Positions 24,522 through 36,721 of a stretch of 64,000 nt of DNA are shown in pieces. The DNA is from Rhizoctonia solani (taxonomy: Eukaryota; Basidiomycota; Agaricomycetes; Cantharellales; Ceratobasidiaceae): contig NC_057370.1 in assembly GCF_016906535.1 (NCBI RefSeq), positions 2,294,001-2,358,000 on the forward strand. The letters are read 5' to 3'. Every line of letters begins with the position of its first letter. The stretch's first letter is position 1. Both the position numbers and the translations under genes were made by a program. The notes beneath the pieces were generated by a model, which was given only the letters and a program-made list of their open reading frames with translations, was not told the origin of the DNA and searched no databases.

Positions 24522-26971
24522 ATGGATGTTGACGAGCTTTTCAAGGTATGTTAGAATAATCTACCTTTCATAGAGGATTGCACTAAATGAACCCACTATA
24601 AAAGGGTTCTAAAGTCACTTTGAGTGGCAACAAGAGAAAGATGGCAGCCAACCCAACCCCAGGTATACCAATGTAATTGGCTGTACCATTGTGTTTTACT
24701 CAACAATCCCACAGAAATGCTGAAAAGGATGAAGGTTAACTCTGAACCAGCATCGGCCAACGGTAGCTCTTCAGGTCCATCCAAACCCGTTTCACGGCCT
24801 GTGACTGTCAGGGACGAAGAGGAGGATGAGGCAGCACAGAATTTCGCGCCCGGTGGTGACGCCGACTATTTTGCAGAAGAGGATGATGAGGGAAGATTCT
24901 TCGGCGGAGGGCTCACAGACGAGCAAAAGCAAATACTTAATATCTTTGATCGGGCGGGAGGAGAGGGCGCGCAGGATGAAGAAGTGTGTGAGCTTCATCG
25001 TTCTGGTTTCCGAGTCGTGTCCCGTGCCTTTTTGGTTACAACTAACATTCCACTTTGAATATAGGGCTCTGAGTTAAATGCCGTCGGAGTTCGTCGGCTC
25101 TTGTCGAAACTTGAGAAGGCAGTGGCTAAAAACCAGGACCAGCGTTCGAAATACCCGAATGCACCTGAAAAGTAAGTTTCTTAGACGTGCTTGATTGTTC
25201 GTGTCTTAAGTATCACTCAGATTCATAGATTCCGAGGCCGATCTCGATGCAGCTATCAAAGCTTTACTACCCCTAGCGCAAGCACCGACTGTAGCATATC
25301 CTGAACTGATCAAGTCCGGAGCAACCACTTTGCTCGTGGGATTGTTAAGTCACGAAAACATGGATATTGTAATCGATGTAGTGGAAGTCATCCATGAATT
25401 CACTGATGAAGACGTTGGGGGCGAAGATGAAGACGAGGACGAGGACGATGAAGGACAAGTCGTTCGGAAGGGTGAGGGCGCGTTGAAAGACCTTATTGAC
25501 TCGATGGTATAAATTCACCCATATTGATTGTCCCTATCGCTCATTCCCGCCATAGGTAACCAGCCAGACGCTGGAGCTCTTGGTCCAAAACCTTTCCAGG
25601 ATGGATGAAAAAGAGGAGACCGACCGGCAGGGCGTCTTTCATACATTAGGTTCGTGATGCTGACGGCTTATTTACTACATTCCTAACTATACTGAAATCA
25701 GGTATATTCGAAAATGTACTTGCCTCACGACCCACTCTGGCCGAAACCTTGGTTTCTACTACTACGATCGTCCAGTGGCTCCTCAATCGCATAATCCAAA
25801 AAGAGCATGACGATAATCGTGGCTATGCTGCAGAGGTGCTTTCAATTCTAGTCCAATCGTCAAGGAGCAACCGCCTGGTTTTGGCCAAAGCGGACGGGAT
25901 CGACACTATTCTACGCGCACTAAATACATTCAGAAACCGGGATCCCGCGGGCCCTGACGAAACCGAATTTATGGAGAACGTTTTTGATGCACTATGCTCA
26001 TCTTTAGCCGAGCCGGAAATTCGAGAACAATTCCAGCAAGCTGAAGGGGTTGACCTTATGGTATTAATCATGAAGTATGGTCTATCTACGTATCCTCACC
26101 ATCCTCTGCTGAAACTGAATGCAGGGAAAATCGTGCATCTAAATCGCGTGCTATCAAGGTCTTAGACTATGCGTTATCCGGCCCGCTTGGTGCTGCAAAT
26201 TGTAGTACATTTGTTGAAGCAGTGGGCCTGAAGCCCCTTTTTTCCGCATTTATGGGAAAGGTTCGTTATTCCCAACTCATTCTCATGGATTTACTCAAGT
26301 TCATTCATGGACAGAGCGCAAAAAAGAGCAAAACTGGAACTGCTATGCCCGCTTCGGAGGATATTGGGCACATTCTCGGCGTTATTTCTAGCCTTTTCGC
26401 CAATTTGGATTCCGACTCGCCTCCGCGTATACGAGTGCTAGCAAAATTCGTAGAGGCGGAGTATGAAAAATCGATCGGTTGATAGAGCTTCGAGAACAAG
26501 CTGAAACTAGGTTGAGGATTACCGACAGAGAGATCAACGCTGAAAAGAAAGTTAGTTTGGCCTAGTCGACTTGCCCGATTTAAGACTGAATTTATTCGCG
26601 CAGGAACTATTGGCAGCCGGAGAAGACGTAAGCGAGATGGAGGATTTGTTTCTCCTAAGACGGTTGGATGGCGGTCTTTTTACCCTCCAAACTATCGACG
26701 TTTTATTGGCGTGGGTTATAATGGAGGACGACGGTGTACGTAGTCTATCTCGACGCCAAAATTCCAAGCTGACTGAAAGTAGATTAAACAACATGTGGAG
26801 ATGTTGTTTGGTCGCCGAGGCAAAACCGTAAAGGACATCGAAAAAGTGCTTAGAAGCTATCTTGAGAATATTGGCGAGGCGGATCCAGAAGATGAGACCC
26901 CCGAGGCAATCACTTCCACCGCTCAGCGAAACATCTTGACTGGGTTGATTGGATTCATTGAGGGATGCTGA
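24522..26971 (+). CDS. CTNNBL1: CTNNBL1 (beta-catenin-like protein 1), armadillo-repeat splicing factor
   Basis: Armadillo-like protein associated with the PRP19/CDC5L spliceosome complex in the nucleus. Exons 24522-24545, 24605-24662, 24715-24983, 25065-25171, 25221-25506, 25556-25649, 25702-26074 and 26125 onward join in frame: MDVDELFK, then RKMAANPTPEMLKRMKV, an acidic linker, SELNAVGVRRLLSKLEKAVA, KYPNAPEKFIDSEADLDAAI and TVAYPELIKSGATTLLVGLL. The armadillo stretch continues with RGYAAEVLSILVQSSRSNRL, EFMENVFDALCSSLAEPEIR and ASKSRAIKVLDYALSGPLGA. In the run of five A at 26466-26470 one base appears lost: the frame stops at once, while the next frame continues DRLIELREQAETRLRI and the later exons ELLAAGEDVSEMEDLFLLRR and IKQHVEMLFGRRGKTVKDIE to TGA 26969-26971. 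Corrected, the protein is full length. Confidence 0.92.
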
Positions 26972-27021
26972 TGCGAGATTGATATCTGATAATTATATTC
27001 TAATGTACAAGTATAATGAGT

Positions 27022-28857
27022 TCATGCACTCAACGCCGCCGAAGCCAGAATCATATCTAGCGCGCCCCCTAAAAGATGAAGTTCCCGTTGGAATTTGAGC
27101 TCCTGTTCAAGCTTTTTCCTGAGTCGCACAAATAGTGTATCAATCAATGGGGAACGACCAAGAATGCTGGTGTACATATCTAAGCCAAAATTCTCTCAGT
27201 GAATTAAAGTTACCAGAATATGATAGTCACTCACCAATGACGATACCAGCAACGTCGCAGCACATGTTGCCAAAGCGAGGGTCAGAAATGTGTTTGATCA
27301 GAAGTCTAAGCACCGGTTCCAGTGAAACATCGTCTCGCCCTCCTAGGGCAATTCGTAGTCCGTCCCGGTGCATCAATTCAGATATGAGGGAGAAAGCAGT
27401 AGTTGGGGGAACATTCTACATGAAATTCGTAAGAAGCAGTGTATTGGACAATTCCTCGTACTCACTTTGCGAAGTACAGCGTCCAGTGCAGCCCCATACT
27501 TGAAAGTCTTGAGCAATCTGTCGTATTCTCGCAGTCTTTTCTGTCGCCTTTTTTCGACGCGAAACTCGTCCAGTATTCCCGTCGCTGAGACCTGCTTTCC
27601 CCTCCCGTTTTTCGGACGAGAGCTTAATCCTTTGGAGCCCAAGGCAAATGAACCTCCCCTCATAAAGAAGTCGTAGGCGCCAGTCTCGGATGTTCGCTCT
27701 GTGTTTGCCACAGCCTCGGACGCCTTGGGCTGTCTTCGACGCATAGACAACGACCCATCAGCCATGCCGGCAGCAATATGAGTATCGTCAGGCTAAACGA
27801 GATAGATTATCAATTATATGCTCGGAAATACATGCTGTTGACTCACCGAGACCGCCAACGAGAGTATTGGTGCAGGATACCGCATTGTATGCACCACCCG
27901 ATAGGTCGTTATGTCGTAGACTTTGACAAGTTGGTCAAGCCCGCCCGTTAACAGCCTCGACGCAGTTCCATCAAATGCCAAAGATGTTATACTCTTCTGG
28001 TGGTTGGATAGTGCACGTATGCATCTTCCACCCGCAACCAAGTCCCATGCGCGAATAATGTTCCCAGTCGCTGCAACCGCTAAACTTCCGGAAGGGAACA
28101 TTAGAACGCTCTCGACTGGGCCTACTCGTGCCAGGTCAGCTCCCATGGTCATAGTGCATGTACCAGTACGAGCATCAAAGAGTCGAACGGTTGCGTCGTA
28201 GGAACCTGTCAAAATAAGGGACGGGTTGGAAGGTGAAACCTGGCCCGCGCGGACGTAGTCGGTGTGGGAAGCAAATGTGTGAATCGCAGTTTCGGAGGGA
28301 ATATCCCAGAGCTTTACGGTTGTATCATCGGAGCAAGATAGGATCTGGGTGGAGTCTTGTGGGGAAAATTTGGTTATATGTACAGGTCTGTACTTCGGTT
28401 AGGTTCGTCTGGCGGTCAAATGCGGAGACACTTACTGTTTATGCTCGTTGAGTGTCCTCAATATTGCACGGCTATTAACGTCGAAAATCTATAGTTATAT
28501 AATAAAACATTCGAACGAACACGAGTAGTCAGATGCAAAATACCTGAATTAAACCAGTGTCATCGCCAGCAACTATGAGTTCCCATCTTTTCGAATGTTG
28601 GCACTTCTGGCAGTATCCTTGAACCTCGAGATATTTTTGGTAATCTTGTTGGTTTTAGGAGCAAGTATCTGGACGTGCGTTCCCGAGGTAACGGCACATC
28701 GGTGGGGGGCAGTAGGAGCAAAGTGAATAGAGGTAACAGGGGCGTTGTCTTTGATTATTGTTGGGTGCTTGAACCGACGCCAGTACCTAGAATCGGGGTT
28801 ACGCTGTTTTGAGGGCCGCGCACTTTGGCGTATTGTCACTGGTGCGTAATCGGCCAT
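27022..28857 (-). CDS. UTP15: UTP15-like U3 snoRNP / small-subunit processome WD40 protein
   Basis: Component of the t-UTP part of the small-subunit processome, needed for 18S rRNA maturation and rDNA transcription. Start ATG 28855-28857 gives MADYAPVTIRQSARPSKQRN and DSRYWRRFKHPTIIKDNAPV. Blades follow: FKDTARSANIRKDG, then AGDDTGLIQIFDVNSRAILR, a HKQPVH repeat, ILTGSYDATVRLFDARTGTC, SLAVAATGNIIRAWDLVAGG and LAFDGTASRLLTGGLDQLVK. The UTP15 C-terminal helical domain starts at GILDEFRVEKRRQKRLREYD and goes on through TFKYGAALDAVLRK, TTAFSLISELMHRDGLRIAL and LEQELKFQRELHLLGGALDM, ending at TGA 27022-27024. One base seems lost near 28581 (DGN followed by a stop instead of DG-x-LIVAGDD). It shares a 219-bp divergent promoter with TCTP. 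Confidence 0.92.
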
Positions 28858-29076
28858 GTTCCCAGTGTGAGCGATAGGACGGCAATAGCCAGTTCAAAAA
28901 GAGTTACAATCTCTAAGCGCCACAGATCCTAAATCAAATAAGCCGGATCCAAAATTTGCATCGGAACGCTGGGCGCTAATCTTGCCTGTAAATTTGATTT
29001 CATCTGATAACCCCTCTTGACTCTCCACACTACTAAAATCTTTCTCCTGCTACCCTAGGCCACCCATTAAACCGCC
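28858..29076. promoter_or_regulatory. Divergent promoter between UTP15 and TCTP
   Basis: 219 bp separate the two start codons. The TCTP side has a long pyrimidine tract (about 29015-29060) as expected at a translation-machinery gene. No clear TATA box. Confidence 0.6.
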
Positions 29077-29859
29077 ATGTTGCTCTTCAAAGATGTTCTT
29101 AGCGGCGATGAAATTATATCGGATGCCTACAAACTGTGAGAACACTCATTGCCAGAATCCTAAAACTATGCCCTGACGCTCTGGACACATAGGAAAGAAG
29201 TCGACGATGTCGTCTATGAGGTGGATTGTTCTATGATCGTCGTCAAAGATGGCGATATTAATATTGGTAAGTTTTCTATTGATATACGCCAATTAGGTAA
29301 ACTTAGCCTTGCATCGGTGATATGCAGGTGCCAACCCTTCGGCTGAAGAACAAGAAGAAGCTTTAGAGGACGGCGCCAAGCAGGTTAACAACGTTGTTTA
29401 TTCGTTCAAACTCCAGTCAACTAGTTTTGACAAGAAGTCTTATTTGACTTACCTCAAGGTAACTGATGCTATGCACCCCAATCCAAATGTATGTTGACCG
29501 ATGACGCCTAGGGTTACATGAAAGCCGTAAAAGCATATCTTTCTACAGCAAAACCAGATCGAGTAGAAGCTTTTGAAAAGGGTGCTCAGGCTTACGCCAA
29601 AAAAATTGTTGCGAACTTCAAGAATTTTGAGTTTGTGAGTGACTCCGGATCCGTCCGCATACACCCTCTGACTGATCTTTTAAAGTACACCGGCGAGTCC
29701 ATGAATGCTGATGGCCTAGTTCTCCTCTTGAATTACCGCGAGGATGGGATTACGCGTGAGCACGCTTTGACGAACTTTACCATTACTTGCGACTGACTTG
29801 ACTTCCGTTTAGCCTACTTCGTTATCTGGAAGGATGGATTGAAGGAGGAAAAGCTTTAA
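29077..29859 (+). CDS. TMA19: Translationally controlled tumour protein homologue (TCTP/Tma19)
   Basis: Small abundant cytoplasmic protein associated with ribosomes and stress responses. Six exons join in frame: 29077-29135, 29193-29266, 29328-29458, 29512-29634, 29686-29755, 29813-29859, giving 167 residues, the usual TCTP length. It begins MLLFKDVLSGDEIISDAYKL. TCTP landmarks are IGANPSAEEQEEALEDGAKQ in the flexible loop, NNVVYSFKLQSTSFDKKSYL, the helical hairpin KGYMKAVKAYLSTAKPDRVE and KGAQAYAKKIVANFKNFEFY, and the final strands YTGESMNADGLVLLLNYRED and PYFVIWKDGLKEEKL. No frameshift is needed. The upstream pyrimidine tract suits a TOP-like translation-regulated gene, though that is inference. 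Confidence 0.95.
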
Positions 29860-30072
29860 GTATGGCTTTTCACGTTGTTTATGTTGGCTGATGTGATTAT
29901 ATTCGGAAGGATTCGCTTGTGGAGATGAACCAAATGTAGACCAGTTTGAATGGATGTTCTATTGAAACAAATCCGAGCACTATGTTTCAAGGCGTGAACT
30001 GCTAGGATATCCACAGCATTACATTATATTCGTAACAAGTTGCAAGTTTCATGGCCGAGCTCCGCGTATTGT

Positions 30073-31185
30073 TCATAGTGGCGATGGATACTCGGGGAGA
30101 GACCTTAACCCCGCGTTAAGAGCATCTCGGACCCTATGTTTACTACAAAGAAGGTCAGATAAGTGAGCTTAATGCGGGCCGATTCCTCACCTTGCGGGAT
30201 CGGTCGAGTGCCTATAGCCAGAGAGAACCTCCTTTAATTGAAACTCAGAAGCATGGCAAGTATCTAGCATATTTCAGGAGAGATAAGAAAAGCAACGATA
30301 GAAAACAAGTAAGCAACTGACCAACATTATCTCCAGCTTCCTTGATCATCTATAAACCAGAATAAGAGACGGTTATGATCGATTCAGACGACGTCACACT
30401 AACTGCTTGACATTGTTGCATCTCTCCTGGAGTCCACCCATTGAACCGAGCGCCCTCTAGAGCACCATTAAGATCCCTCTTCCGTACTTCCCATGCACTG
30501 CGCAAGTCAGCGATGCGGAGCATGACTTGTTTCCATGCGGCTGCATCCCACTGCTCTAGTTCGGTCTTGAACTTTTGAACAAACATTCTCGGATGATCAC
30601 CATGCTGTGTCTGCGGTTGGGATGCGGGGGCTGAGTACTGTGGCTGAGACGGTAGTTGTGACTGAGTGTTGGAAAACGAAGCGTTAGAAAGGCCCGAATA
30701 GGGATCGAGATCGGCTACGGTGTTGTAGCTGTTGGGTTGCTGGGTTTGATATGGGAATCCTGTGGGGGTCGAGCCAACCGGGGACATGGGATACGGGGTT
30801 GATACTGCATGGACGAGAAATGAGATTGTTGGCCAGGATATTGCTGAGCCCTAGCTCGTAGTGCTGCTTAGAACAATACCCATGGTCTACCATGAAACGC
30901 AGCTCACGAGGAATATGGTGCTGCTTGTGGCATCCCTTGGCTCATTCCATACCCATAGCTGGGCTGAGACTGCATATATCCTGGATGTTGTTGTTGCGGC
31001 TGTTGCTGCATGAAGCCACTCTGGTTGTATCCTTGGTTAGGTTGACCGTATTGCGGCTGCGACTGCCACTGAGATGGGCCACCCATGTTCTGAGGGCTCC
31101 CCATGTTGCTTATGTCTGGATATCGAGACGATGCATCGTCTTGGGCTGGGTTAACAAATGGATTGTTGGTGTGTTGAGTGTACAT
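30073..31185 (-). CDS. Conserved-looking Q/P/S-rich protein with C-terminal helical domain
   Basis: Function unknown. The ATG at 31183-31185 opens MYTQHTNNPFVNPAQDD. The next 200 residues are low complexity, rich in Gln, Pro, Ser, Tyr and Gly, with repeats such as SQWQSQPQYGQPNQGYNQ and MQSQPSYGYGMSQGM. After one or more introns comes a compact helical part: FVQKFKTELEQWDAAAWKQV, LRIADLRSAWEVRKRDLNGA and NGWTPGEMQQ, then by splicing MIKEAGDNV, SEFQLKEVLSGYRHSTDPAS and KHRVRDALNAGLRSLPEYPS, ending at TGA 30073-30075. The disordered prion-like front plus helical tail is common in RNA-granule or trafficking adaptors, but that is a guess. Some exon joins in the middle (30690-30900) are not settled. 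It faces SEC22 across 157 bp. Confidence 0.6.
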
Positions 31186-31342
31186 GTGGGATATTGTATT
31201 AGTGACGTTATAAGTCCTCGGGGGTGGTAGAGCTGGAACCAAGGCTAAGCGCCGCGCACACCTCACATCGTGGTTACCTCAAGCTTACGGCATGCAGAAC
31301 CCTGACTCTACCCTCCACGTCTACTGGCATTGTCACTCTACT
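31186..31342. promoter_or_regulatory. Divergent promoter between Q-rich protein and SEC22
   Basis: 157 bp separate the two ATG codons, so both genes must use overlapping promoter sequence. No TATA element is evident. Confidence 0.6.
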
Positions 31343-32255
31343 ATGGTCCGTTCCACACATATTGCACGCGCTTCAGACGCGCTCCCGCTTGCAGCCAGCG
31401 TTGATGACGAAGAGGTAAGTTTTACGTGTTAGCAACTAGAACCTGACACCAAACACCATGTCCAGACAGAGCAAGCACTTCAGGAGTACAAGCAACAGGC
31501 CAAGCTCGTATGCCGAAGGATAACACCTCAGTCCGAGCCCAAATGCAGCATCGAAAGTGGCCCATACACGCTTCAGTATGTACTCCCTCTCGCTACCCTA
31601 TTTTGGGCTGACCGTTCCCAGTTACCTTATAGCGGGAAACGTAACCTACCTTGTCATTTGTGATGCGTCGTATCCCCGCAAACTCGCCTTCTCGTACCTA
31701 GACGAGCTTACCAAGGAATTCGAAAGAGTTTATGGAGACAAGATTGAAGGCGTACGAAAGCCATATGCTTTCGTTGGCTTTGGTAAGTACTACCCATGTC
31801 GCGGTCGCACCCAATACTAACTATCGACTATAGATACCTTCATGTCAAAAACTGCCCGGCTATACCGGGATACCCGTTCGGCTACAGCTTCTTCGGAAAG
31901 CAACCTTGACAAGCTCAATGGAGAGCTACAGGATGTAACAAGGATCATGACCAAAAATATGGAGGAGTTACTCTGGCGCGGAGATAGCTTAGACAGTACG
32001 TTCCCAATATATACATCCAATAAAACGGTCTCATTTTTCGTGTTCGCAGGAATGTCGCATCTCTCGACCTCCTTGAGATCCGAATCAGCAAAATATAGGA
32101 AAGCGGCACGAAATATCAATACCCAAGGTGAGTTTATCAGCTTTTATTCGTAGATTAGCTTACCTGACAATGGATCAGCGCTCATTCGCAAGTGGGCGCC
32201 TGTTGGTGCCGTAGGCCTCTTTATTCTAGTCTTCATCTATGCGAAATTCTTCTGA
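31343..32255 (+). CDS. SEC22: SEC22-type R-SNARE (vesicle trafficking, ER-Golgi)
   Basis: Longin-domain SNARE of COPII/COPI vesicles that mediates ER-Golgi fusion. Six exons join in frame: 31343-31414, 31466-31575, 31622-31782, 31834-31995, 32050-32127, 32179-32255, giving 219 residues (family about 215). Longin part: MVRSTHIARASDALPLAASV, YLIAGNVTYLVICDASYPRK and LAFSYLDELTKEFERVYGDK. The SNARE helix runs LNGELQDVTRIMTKNMEELL then WRGDSLDRMSHLSTSLRSES, with the zero-layer Arg in the R of SLDRMS or its neighbour WRGD. A C-terminal anchor (WAPVGAVGLFILVFIYAKFF) ends the protein. No indels. Confidence 0.94.
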
Positions 32256-35143
32256 CCTGTTATATCCCACCGCCATAATGGATCACTTGTACCATAATCA
32301 GTGCCATCATGCAGAGATCTTCCTTGTCATGTGAGAGTGAGCATAGGTTGCCCCCGATCATATCTTAATTGGATCACTCCTCCGGGTAACGAAATCGGGA
32401 GCATCCGCATGAATTTGAACAATGCTCGAGCCGGACGCATGGATAACTAAGCGACTACACTCGTTATCGACTGTCCTAAATATGGCTTAGCTGTTTGAGG
32501 TTGAAGAAGTCCTACCGGAGAGGTGATAGGCTATTTCTTTATTGATAAGCTAGACGCTTTAACTGGCGCCCATAGATCCGGGAGTTAAACTGCAGCCATT
32601 GCTCCATGAGCGTCATATATGTATAAGAAAATAGACATATTGAACCTTCTTAGGAAGAGGTATTCTGGTTACCGCTGACACTCGACATCAACCCTCCACG
32701 TAATATCAATTTTAATCTCTCATTTTAAGTTACGCAACGAACCACAATCTTCACAACGAGCGTAGAAGTTTATGAGTGTTTTCGTCACTGTGCGAACCTA
32801 CCAGGGACCTTATCGCAATACATATATATGTGGCCTGTTACTATCGATGACATCATTTTTGATACATAGGTAGGGTACGCGGAAAGTAAACCGCAGAAGC
32901 GCTACATGAAATATTTGTCTAGAGGTAGGTTATATGCATGAATTTCACTTGAGAGCTGTAGAATGCACTGAAGGCGACTTTTCACCTGGCCCAGAACCTC
33001 AAGTTCACACTCAGCCTAGCAATACCCGATCTATGGGGAGCACACATATTAATAATTTATCATATATGGGTACGGTTATCCATGCCCCTATTACCCGGGG
33101 AGCCGGCTCAGCCGCCCAGCCCCTGTCGGCTACAGCAGGCGGACATCTAACAGGGCTCGATTCAGTCTGAAAGGTATAGAATGCCGAGTGCTTCAAGTTC
33201 CAGTTTACCATACACACTCACTGTTTGATATATGATCCGAAATTCTTACAGCTATTCTATAACGGTAGAGATCTGGCTAACATGCCAACCATCCCCCCGT
33301 GTTCTGTGGCGCGGCATGTCCAGAGATATATAGATGAAACTTTGGCCACACGCAGCCCCGAATATCCAGAAATGATGTATAAATGCGTGATTTGCTCGCA
33401 ACTTCCCGAAAGCTTCCGGTCTGTTTTTGATAGTCACAGCCGCCTACTTATTATAGCTAATTGTTGATGATCGTAGTAATGGTTCCCAAGATTATTGTGG
33501 CTCGATCACAAAGAATGTAGACTATAAAAGGGTACATATGCATGGTCGCCGGATTTTAGCGAATTACGCGGATGATTGTTGGTTGGACGGTTTCGGATAC
33601 TTTGCCACTAAATCAAGTATTTTAATATTATCGTGACTTTATGCACTGCATAAGATAATTGAATAGATGCACAGCCAATTACAATTGCAATACCTCAAGT
33701 CACTAGTGTATTGTGTCTTTTGCTCCAGACCTCTATTTTATAATTACCTCAATGAGATGTGCCCGCTCCCTACGGGTGGATAGTTATACAGGGATCGCAA
33801 AATGACTTCGTAATCTTTCTCCAGCCATACGTATATACTCTAGCCAACGAATAAATTTCGCTCTATGAAGCAAAGCACAGTCTGATATAGGAGCTATAGC
33901 GCGCGGTTCCACGCACGACTTTGTTCAGATCCAGTCATCACATGAACACTGCGCAGGTCGCCTATGCCTGTCCTGGCGTTAGCGACTGGCATTTACCGAT
34001 ATCGAACTTGAACTGGTTCCGATCATGGGGTGAGCCCCCATAACGGATGTATACTATGATTGGTCACAGTGATATTCAGGACTTTTATTTCTGCCGTCGG
34101 GGATCCAACTGCAGTCAACTATTTACATATAGATGAATAGGGAACTCAAGCATCCTAGGCTTGACTGAATTTTGTCCTATAATTCGGCAGACATAGTATA
34201 TATGTATGGGGAGGTACTAGGAGTGGAACGTTCGACTTGGATCTGGCGAATTTAGTCGTTGCAAATGGCCCTAAAATTTGGCTGAAATAATAAGGCCTCA
34301 CACGCGCTCTCCGTGGTTCAGAATATGTTCAAATAATGGGCTGAACCTCTAAACTTGGAGAATAGGATCTTTGGTGTAAAGCACATTTAATAAAACACGA
34401 GATTTGTGACCAGCGCAAGTAAATTGATAGATCATGGATGCCCACTTGAAGTATCCTTGCCACCCGATCAACGCACCGCTAGCCAGGTTTAGTAAGAAAT
34501 AATGAGCCTGCATCGGTTAGGGGTAACAGATGCCTTACCCCGTTGGGTTCATGGTTTGAAACATCGGAGTGTTTTCCAAAGAAAGTGTCTATCACCACAG
34601 ATAATACAAGAACCCGGGTGGCCAATTTACCGGAATAAACAGAAGCCACACCATCTTTCTTGGAGTACGTGAGAGAATGGATGCCTAACTGGTATTAGGT
34701 TTGGTCAGTGAGTTCCTCACTGGGTTGGCGATAGTCCGGGGTGACACGGTTGGAACATATAGTAATAGCGGGAGTAGCACGGTGCCAAAACCATCAGCAG
34801 TACAGGAATTCTGGGTTTCTCGCTCACCACATTTGAGGGGTCGGCGACTCAACTATAACCGATTCGTCTCACTAGTTCGATTATCCCAAGATTATGAGCT
34901 CTAGAACTCATGCACCTTTTCCTATTTTGGTTGGAGCGGTCGAGCTCAGCAATATCCCATCGACATCTCCACAATGTCGATAGGAGTAGACCTAATAATG
35001 GCAGAGTTCTCTCCAAGTGCGCGCATATATGAGCGGTTCAATTCTGCTTCGGTCAGCCTTTCCTCTATAAAATAACGAGGTTTTCCTCCTGTCTTCTTCA
35101 CCTCCCCCACCTCATCCCTCGTTGTGCATACATTGAAGTGACC
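32256..35143. other. Gene-poor AT-rich region, 2.9 kb
   Basis: The longest stretch without a supported gene. Short frames at 32934-33170 and 33225-33467 (+) and 34701-34904 (+) have no splice partners, biased composition or known motifs. Base composition is more A/T-rich than in the genes and stops are frequent in all six frames. No terminal inverted repeats or transposase motifs were spotted. The last 80 bp form the promoter of the DUF2306 gene. Confidence 0.5.
35066..35074 (+). promoter_or_regulatory. TATA box of the DUF2306 membrane-protein gene
   Basis: tataaaata lies 70 bp upstream of the ATG at 35144 and is followed by a CT-rich tract (cctcctgtcttcttcacctc) that could hold the initiator. 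Confidence 0.55.
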
Positions 35144-36582
35144 ATGTCTCTTTCATATACCGACTCGAGCTCTCACACCGAGTCTTCTCGCTCCAAATGC
35201 GCGACCAATGATATTCCTTATGAGCATGAGCAGCTGAATCAACCGGGGCGTCTCAAGGCAGCGTACCGACGACTTTCAACGTCCTTGGGCTTCAAGGAAC
35301 GTTTCAGTTTGACATTTCGTATGTTGAATCCTCCAGTGGTATGGTTGACACTGACTCTTGAACGAAAAGTTATCGTCTTTGGTGGCGCCCTGCTCGGTTT
35401 CTGTATAAGTCGGCTTATGATGCTGGCCCCATCCAACGTGATACATAAAACTGTTCCAGGTACGTCGAATCACCGTCCCGATGGTTATGGCCGCTAATTC
35501 TGCGTTCGTGCAGGGGAGTGGTACTGGTACCGGCAGGCTTTATACAAGCCCAACATCTTCATGCACATATACATGAGCATTCGTGGGTTGATTGTTTCAG
35601 GACCATCGTCCCTCACTTTCTGACATAGGTTTCATTCCTCTAGTTGGTGGAACACTCGCTACCCTACAGTTTATCCCGATCATCCGCCGTGTGAGTTCAT
35701 ATAGATTGTATAGAGTGGCGGCTTGCTTATATTGCCCAAAGAAAATGATGATCGTCCACCGAATTAACGGATGGGTTGTGTTTTTAAACCTTGGGATAGG
35801 TAGTGTAACCGGCTCCATTGTGGCTCGGCGTGCATTCGGCGGAGACCTCAATTCAGAGGCAGCGTACTACACACTTGGGTTCATGATAGGGCCTGCTGCA
35901 ATGTTAGGAGTTTTCTTCGTACGGGTTCGGGTCAATGTTGCCTTACATAGAGAATGGATGCTCCGTAAGCATGGGGAACTAGACTTACACTATGCTCTTA
36001 TTCATGGCAAGCGTATAGGCACTGCTCTTACTCAGCAAGCGTGATCACCGCTCGGATTATTACTATCATGGCTCGTGCGATTATTTCGGCCATCGGTACC
36101 TACTATGCGGTAGGCCCTATCCCTAATATGGCATCGTCTTGTCCAAACGTCGCTGACGAAAGGGTTACCGTAGATGTGGAGATGTGATGAAATTACGTTC
36201 TTGCTGGAGGATCCCGGTACAGTTCAGAGGTCATTCCCCGTATGCGTGAACGCCACCCGCCCCAAACGGACGTTTGTCCCGGTGCATGCATCGATTCATC
36301 AAGAGCCTATCAACTTTGGAGCCACCTACCGGGTTACTTTCGGTAAGCGCTCTACCGCATCGACTTGAACAATATATGGTTCTGACACATGGGTGACCAA
36401 TAGGTATGGCCCTTTGGCTAGCCATTTTGATTCACTTGGCAGGAACGGAGTTATATGTGAGCCACCTCGGTGCAAGTCAACATGCTTACGCTGAACGATG
36501 GTTGCAGATAAATTTGACCAAGTCATACGCTAAGCCAGCTCAAATTCGTATGGATACAAATGAAGGGGGTGAAAAGGTATGA
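35144..36582 (+). CDS. DUF2306-type multi-pass membrane protein
   Basis: Predicted integral membrane protein of the fungal DUF2306 family; biochemical role unknown. ATG 35144 gives MSLSYTDSSSHTESSRSKC, a Ser-rich cytosolic leader, then FGGALLGFCISRLMMLAP as TM1 (about residues 85-102). After an intron at 35461-35512 come EWYWYRQALYKPNIFMHIYM and, further on, FIPLVGGTLATLQFIPIIRR. The family core follows: MIVHRINGWVVFLNLGIGSV, TGSIVARRAFGGDLNSEAAY and NVALHREWMLR, where the HRINGW and HREWML histidines are the usual conserved pair. Introns near 35964-36034 and 36130-36175 then lead to VITARIITIMARAIISAIGT, MWRCDEITFLL, PVHASIHQEPINFGATYRVT and GMALWLAILIHLAGTELYVS, with TGA at 36580-36582. Some internal exon joins are inferred. 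It converges on bystin with a 139-bp gap. Confidence 0.75.
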
Positions 36583-36721
36583 ATCAAGAAATTGTTAAAT
36601 AAGCGTTGATACGAGAGAAACACGGGAAATTTGTGATTCATGAAACTATGTATACATATTGAAATCAAGATAGTATAAATCGGGCCAATCTTACCCGAGC
36701 TAAAGCCACCTTGTTGTCAAC

